Shown here piece after piece: positions 6,961-8,406 of a DNA stretch of 8,406 nt (within the stretch, counting starts at the first letter, position 1; each line of letters begins with the position of its first letter). The notes below the pieces were generated by a model. The model worked only from the letters and a program-made list of their open reading frames with translations, searched no databases and was not told the DNA's origin. Source of the stretch: Bacteroidaceae bacterium (lineage in GTDB: Bacteria > Bacteroidota > Bacteroidia > Bacteroidales > CHK158-818); contig JAFUKV010000018.1 in assembly GCA_017467745.1 (NCBI GenBank), forward strand, positions 1-8,406, read 5' to 3'. The position numbers were made by a program, and so were the translations under genes.

Positions 6961-7043
6961 TATAATTATACCAATAGAATAAACATACTATTCTTAAATA
7001 AATTCCATTACCTCTACCCATCATAATTTTACAAGATTTCCGG

Positions 7044-7164
7044 TTATCCACATCACATTTACATATTTATAGTTTAACCTTAATTATAACAAAAGACATC
7101 TCTTTCAATACCTTTTCCACATCTTATTACAGTAACAACGAAATGATATATAGAATTTTACACA
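7044..7164 (+). promoter_or_regulatory. Cluster of three DnaA-box-like 9-mers in an AT-rich gap
   Basis: The 432-base gap between miaB and the DUF1080 gene has no credible gene. It contains TTATCCACA at 7044-7052, a perfect DnaA box (TTATNCACA), followed in the same orientation by TTTTCCACA (7114-7122) and TTTTACACA (7156-7164), each with one mismatch at the third base. About 170 bases of very AT-rich sequence follow. This could be a DnaA-binding regulatory site or part of an origin, or could be chance in AT-rich DNA. No clear TAnnTTTG promoter for the downstream gene was seen here. Confidence 0.35.
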
Positions 7165-7335
7165 GAACAATCCTCTTCTCAGAATTGTTAATTCGGCAAA
7201 TATTAAGTTAAACAAATTAATATTAGTTTCTCGATTCAGAAAATTTATGTTATTTTACTAACGATATTAATAGCATTTTTTCATCCCCAAGCAAGAAGAA
7301 AAAATCATGTAAAAAACAACTAAAATTAGTGTCCT

Positions 7336-8007
7336 ATGAAAAAAGTTTTATTTTCAATCATTTTATTAAGTGTACTTGCCATAAATAAAACATGGGCAGG
7401 ACCCGATACAAAAAAAGAATGGAAACCTCTTTTTAATGAAAGTTTATCGAATGCAACTTACGACAAAACTGCATGGACTTATCAAGATGGTGTCCTAACC
7501 GCAACCAAAGATGCGGCTATTTGGACCAACTTAACGTATGAGAATTTCATATTAGAATTAGAATTTAAAAACGATAATGGAACTAACAGTGGAGTTATGG
7601 TATATTGTACAGACCGAAACAACTGGATCCCCAATTCGGTAGAAATTCAAATTGCCGATGATTACAGTGAAGGCAATATCAACCAACATCCGCGTTTTAA
7701 ATGCGGCGCCATTTACGGACATTTAGGACCCAATAAAGAAAATGTCGTAAAAAAAGCCGGCGAATGGAATAAAATGAAAATCGTTTGTAACGGAAAAAAA
7801 ATTACGGTTACATTAAACGGTAAAAAAGTAACAAGTATGGACATGAGAAAATGGACATCCGGAACAAAAAATCCTGACGGAACAGACATTCCTGCATGGT
7901 TACCTACTCCTTTTGCAGAACTTCCTACTGCCGGTTATATCGGATTGCAAGGAAAACACGGTGACGCAAAAATAGAATTTCGGAAAATGAAAATCCGTGA
8001 ATTATAA
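7336..8007 (+). CDS. Secreted DUF1080 / 3-keto-disaccharide hydrolase domain protein
   Basis: This 223-residue protein is one DUF1080 domain, a concanavalin/LamG-like beta sandwich that Pfam now calls 3-keto-disaccharide hydrolase, behind a signal peptide. The signal has MKK, a hydrophobic core (4-16) and a likely signal peptidase I site after TWA (19-21). Family features in order are WKPLFNESL (29-37), the NDNGTNSGVMVYC strand (79-91), SVEIQIADD (101-109), CGAIYGH (123-129), GEWNKMKIVCNGKKITVTLNG (142-162) and the closing GYIGLQGKHGDAKIEFRKMKI (200-220). Members act on oxidised glycosides or simply bind carbohydrate, and the precise substrate is not readable. No sugar oxidoreductase of the GFO/IDH family, SusC/D pair or other glycan gene lies beside it in this window. 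It has its own terminator and appears to be a single-gene unit acting in the periplasm or at the cell surface. Confidence 0.92.
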   Translation: MKKVLFSIILLSVLAINKTWAGPDTKKEWKPLFNESLSNATYDKTAWTYQDGVLTATKDAAIWTNLTYENFILELEFKNDNGTNSGVMVYCTDRNNWIPNSVEIQIADDYSEGNINQHPRFKCGAIYGHLGPNKENVVKKAGEWNKMKIVCNGKKITVTLNGKKVTSMDMRKWTSGTKNPDGTDIPAWLPTPFAELPTAGYIGLQGKHGDAKIEFRKMKIREL

Positions 8008-8031
8008 GGTTCAAAATTAATTACAAGACAT

Positions 8032-8066
8032 ATAGCCTTCGATTTTATCGAAGGCTATTGTTTTAA
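8032..8066 (+). terminator. Intrinsic terminator of the DUF1080 gene
   Basis: A perfect 12-bp stem, ATAGCCTTCGAT (8032-8043) with ATCGAAGGCTAT (8047-8058), has a three-T loop and is followed by TGTTTTAAT. It starts 25 bases after the stop codon. Confidence 0.88.
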
Positions 8067-8146
8067 TCCACCTCCGCACATATAAGTTAAAAAAAAATAA
8101 TACAATCTCTTATTTCCAAAATAATTTGTTCTTTTGTATCAAATTT

Positions 8147-8185
8147 AGGAGAGGTATGTCTCTATTGAGACATATTTTATTTTAA
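8147..8185 (+). CDS. Possible 9-residue leader peptide (MSLLRHILF) with Shine-Dalgarno-like sequence
   Basis: AGGAGAGGT (8147-8155) directly precedes ATG at 8156. The frame encodes MSLLRHILF and stops at 8183-8185. Purine-rich Shine-Dalgarno sequences are uncommon in this window, so its presence before so short an ORF stands out, though its core is only about 4 bases from the ATG. The ORF overlaps the first leader hairpin. No homologue is known to me. Confidence 0.25.
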   Translation, partial: RRGMSLLRHILF

Positions 8186-8220
8186 TCTTCAATCTGCCAA
8201 GATATAACAGATTGAAGGTT
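8155..8220 (+). promoter_or_regulatory. Two tandem hairpins in the leader of the last gene
   Basis: The first hairpin is TATGTCTC (8155-8162) paired with GAGACATA (8167-8174) around TATT, followed by a T-rich stretch (8175-8183). The second is CTTCAATCTG (8187-8196) with CAGATTGAAG (8208-8217), extended to 13 pairs by two A-T pairs and one T-G wobble (8184-8220), around an 11-base loop. They lie 31-96 bases upstream of the ATG at 8251. The pair could be an attenuator, a translation-control element or a terminator for upstream readthrough. It matches no riboswitch class that I recognise. Confidence 0.5.
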
Positions 8221-8250
8221 AGATGATAAAATTTTACCCAACAAAAAAAA

Positions 8251-8406
8251 ATGCCTGTTATAAAGACATATAACTGTCCAGTATGCAAAAGCGAAAATAT
8301 CAAAAGTTTTTTAGACTGTTGTGACTTTTGTACATCCGGAGAAACCTTCAAAATAGAAAAATGCTGCAATTGCGGATTTGCATTTACGCAACAATTTCCC
8401 GATGAA
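8251..8406 (+). CDS. N-terminal fragment of a probable SAM-dependent methyltransferase with zinc-ribbon (3' end outside window)
   Basis: The frame opens at ATG 8251, after an A-rich UTR (ACAAAAAAAA), and stays open to the window edge for 52 codons. The fragment has a CPVC knuckle (9-12), C23, C24 and C27 in LDCCDFC, and a second knuckle C39-x2-C42 in KCCNCGFAFTQQFPDE, the layout of a small zinc ribbon. The pattern CPxC near a Ser-Gly-Glu-x-Phe segment (TSGETFKI), then CxxCGFxFTQ and a P-D/S-E end, resembles the N-terminus of class I SAM-dependent methyltransferases common in Bacteroidales. The methyltransferase domain itself is not in the window, so the call rests on the zinc-ribbon alone. 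The terminator of the previous gene and a structured leader suggest independent transcription. Confidence 0.72.
   Translation, partial: MPVIKTYNCPVCKSENIKSFLDCCDFCTSGETFKIEKCCNCGFAFTQQFPDE

Noticed and set aside
6931..6963. ten-codon ORF (MKDIKKRFLV) after miaB.
   Set aside because: It is formed by the sequence of the miaB terminator hairpin and has no separate support.
7144..7212. 22-codon plus-strand ORF in the gap after miaB.
   Set aside because: Short, no ribosome-binding context, and it overlaps the DnaA-box-like 9-mer at 7156. Consistent with chance.
8145..8369. 74-codon minus-strand frame at the right end.
   Set aside because: It lies antisense to the zinc-ribbon coding region and the structured leader; its product has no recognisable domain.
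1..8406. CRISPR array, insertion sequence, phage or defence system.
   Set aside because: No spaced direct repeats, transposase, integrase, toxin-antitoxin or defence-type protein domains were seen; the genes are common housekeeping and accessory Bacteroidales functions.

Overview
The window reads as ordinary chromosome from a low-GC member of the Bacteroidota, most likely the order Bacteroidales. Three things point there. First, several -7 elements of the Bacteroidota type (TAnnTTTG) sit just upstream of genes, and most starts lack a strong Shine-Dalgarno. Second, the protein types fit, such as a MiaB with the variant FCGFHSETEEDF and a secreted DUF1080 protein. Third, the 5' UTRs are AT-rich. 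I cannot name a genus. I see no insertion sequence, phage gene, CRISPR array, tRNA or rRNA.

Layout from left to right: the 3' three quarters of tyrS (+); a bidirectional terminator; a GNAT acetyltransferase of the phosphinothricin-acetyltransferase-like type (-), which has an in-frame amber codon just after its most natural ATG; a secreted endonuclease/exonuclease/phosphatase-fold protein (+); a second bidirectional terminator; a 497-residue acetyl-CoA hydrolase/succinate CoA-transferase family enzyme (-); a small one-TM protein of unknown function (-); a 280-base divergent intergenic region with a hairpin and two 23-codon ORFs; miaB (+); a 432-base AT-rich gap with one perfect and two near-perfect DnaA boxes; a secreted DUF1080/3-keto-disaccharide hydrolase domain protein (+); a structured leader with two hairpins and a possible 9-residue leader peptide; and the 5' end of a gene whose Cys-rich N-terminus looks like the zinc-ribbon of a SAM-dependent methyltransferase (+), cut by the window edge.

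Almost every gene has its own promoter-like sequence or hairpin terminator, so these look like single-gene units rather than an operon. TyrS and MiaB both serve translation (tRNA charging and tRNA A37 modification). The CoA-transferase fits the succinate/acetate/propionate fermentation of this group. The two secreted proteins fit polymer or phosphoester turnover outside the cytoplasm. I found no convincing novel multi-gene system. The best leads are small: the possibly broken GNAT gene, the DnaA-box cluster, and the structured leaders upstream of miaB and of the last gene.
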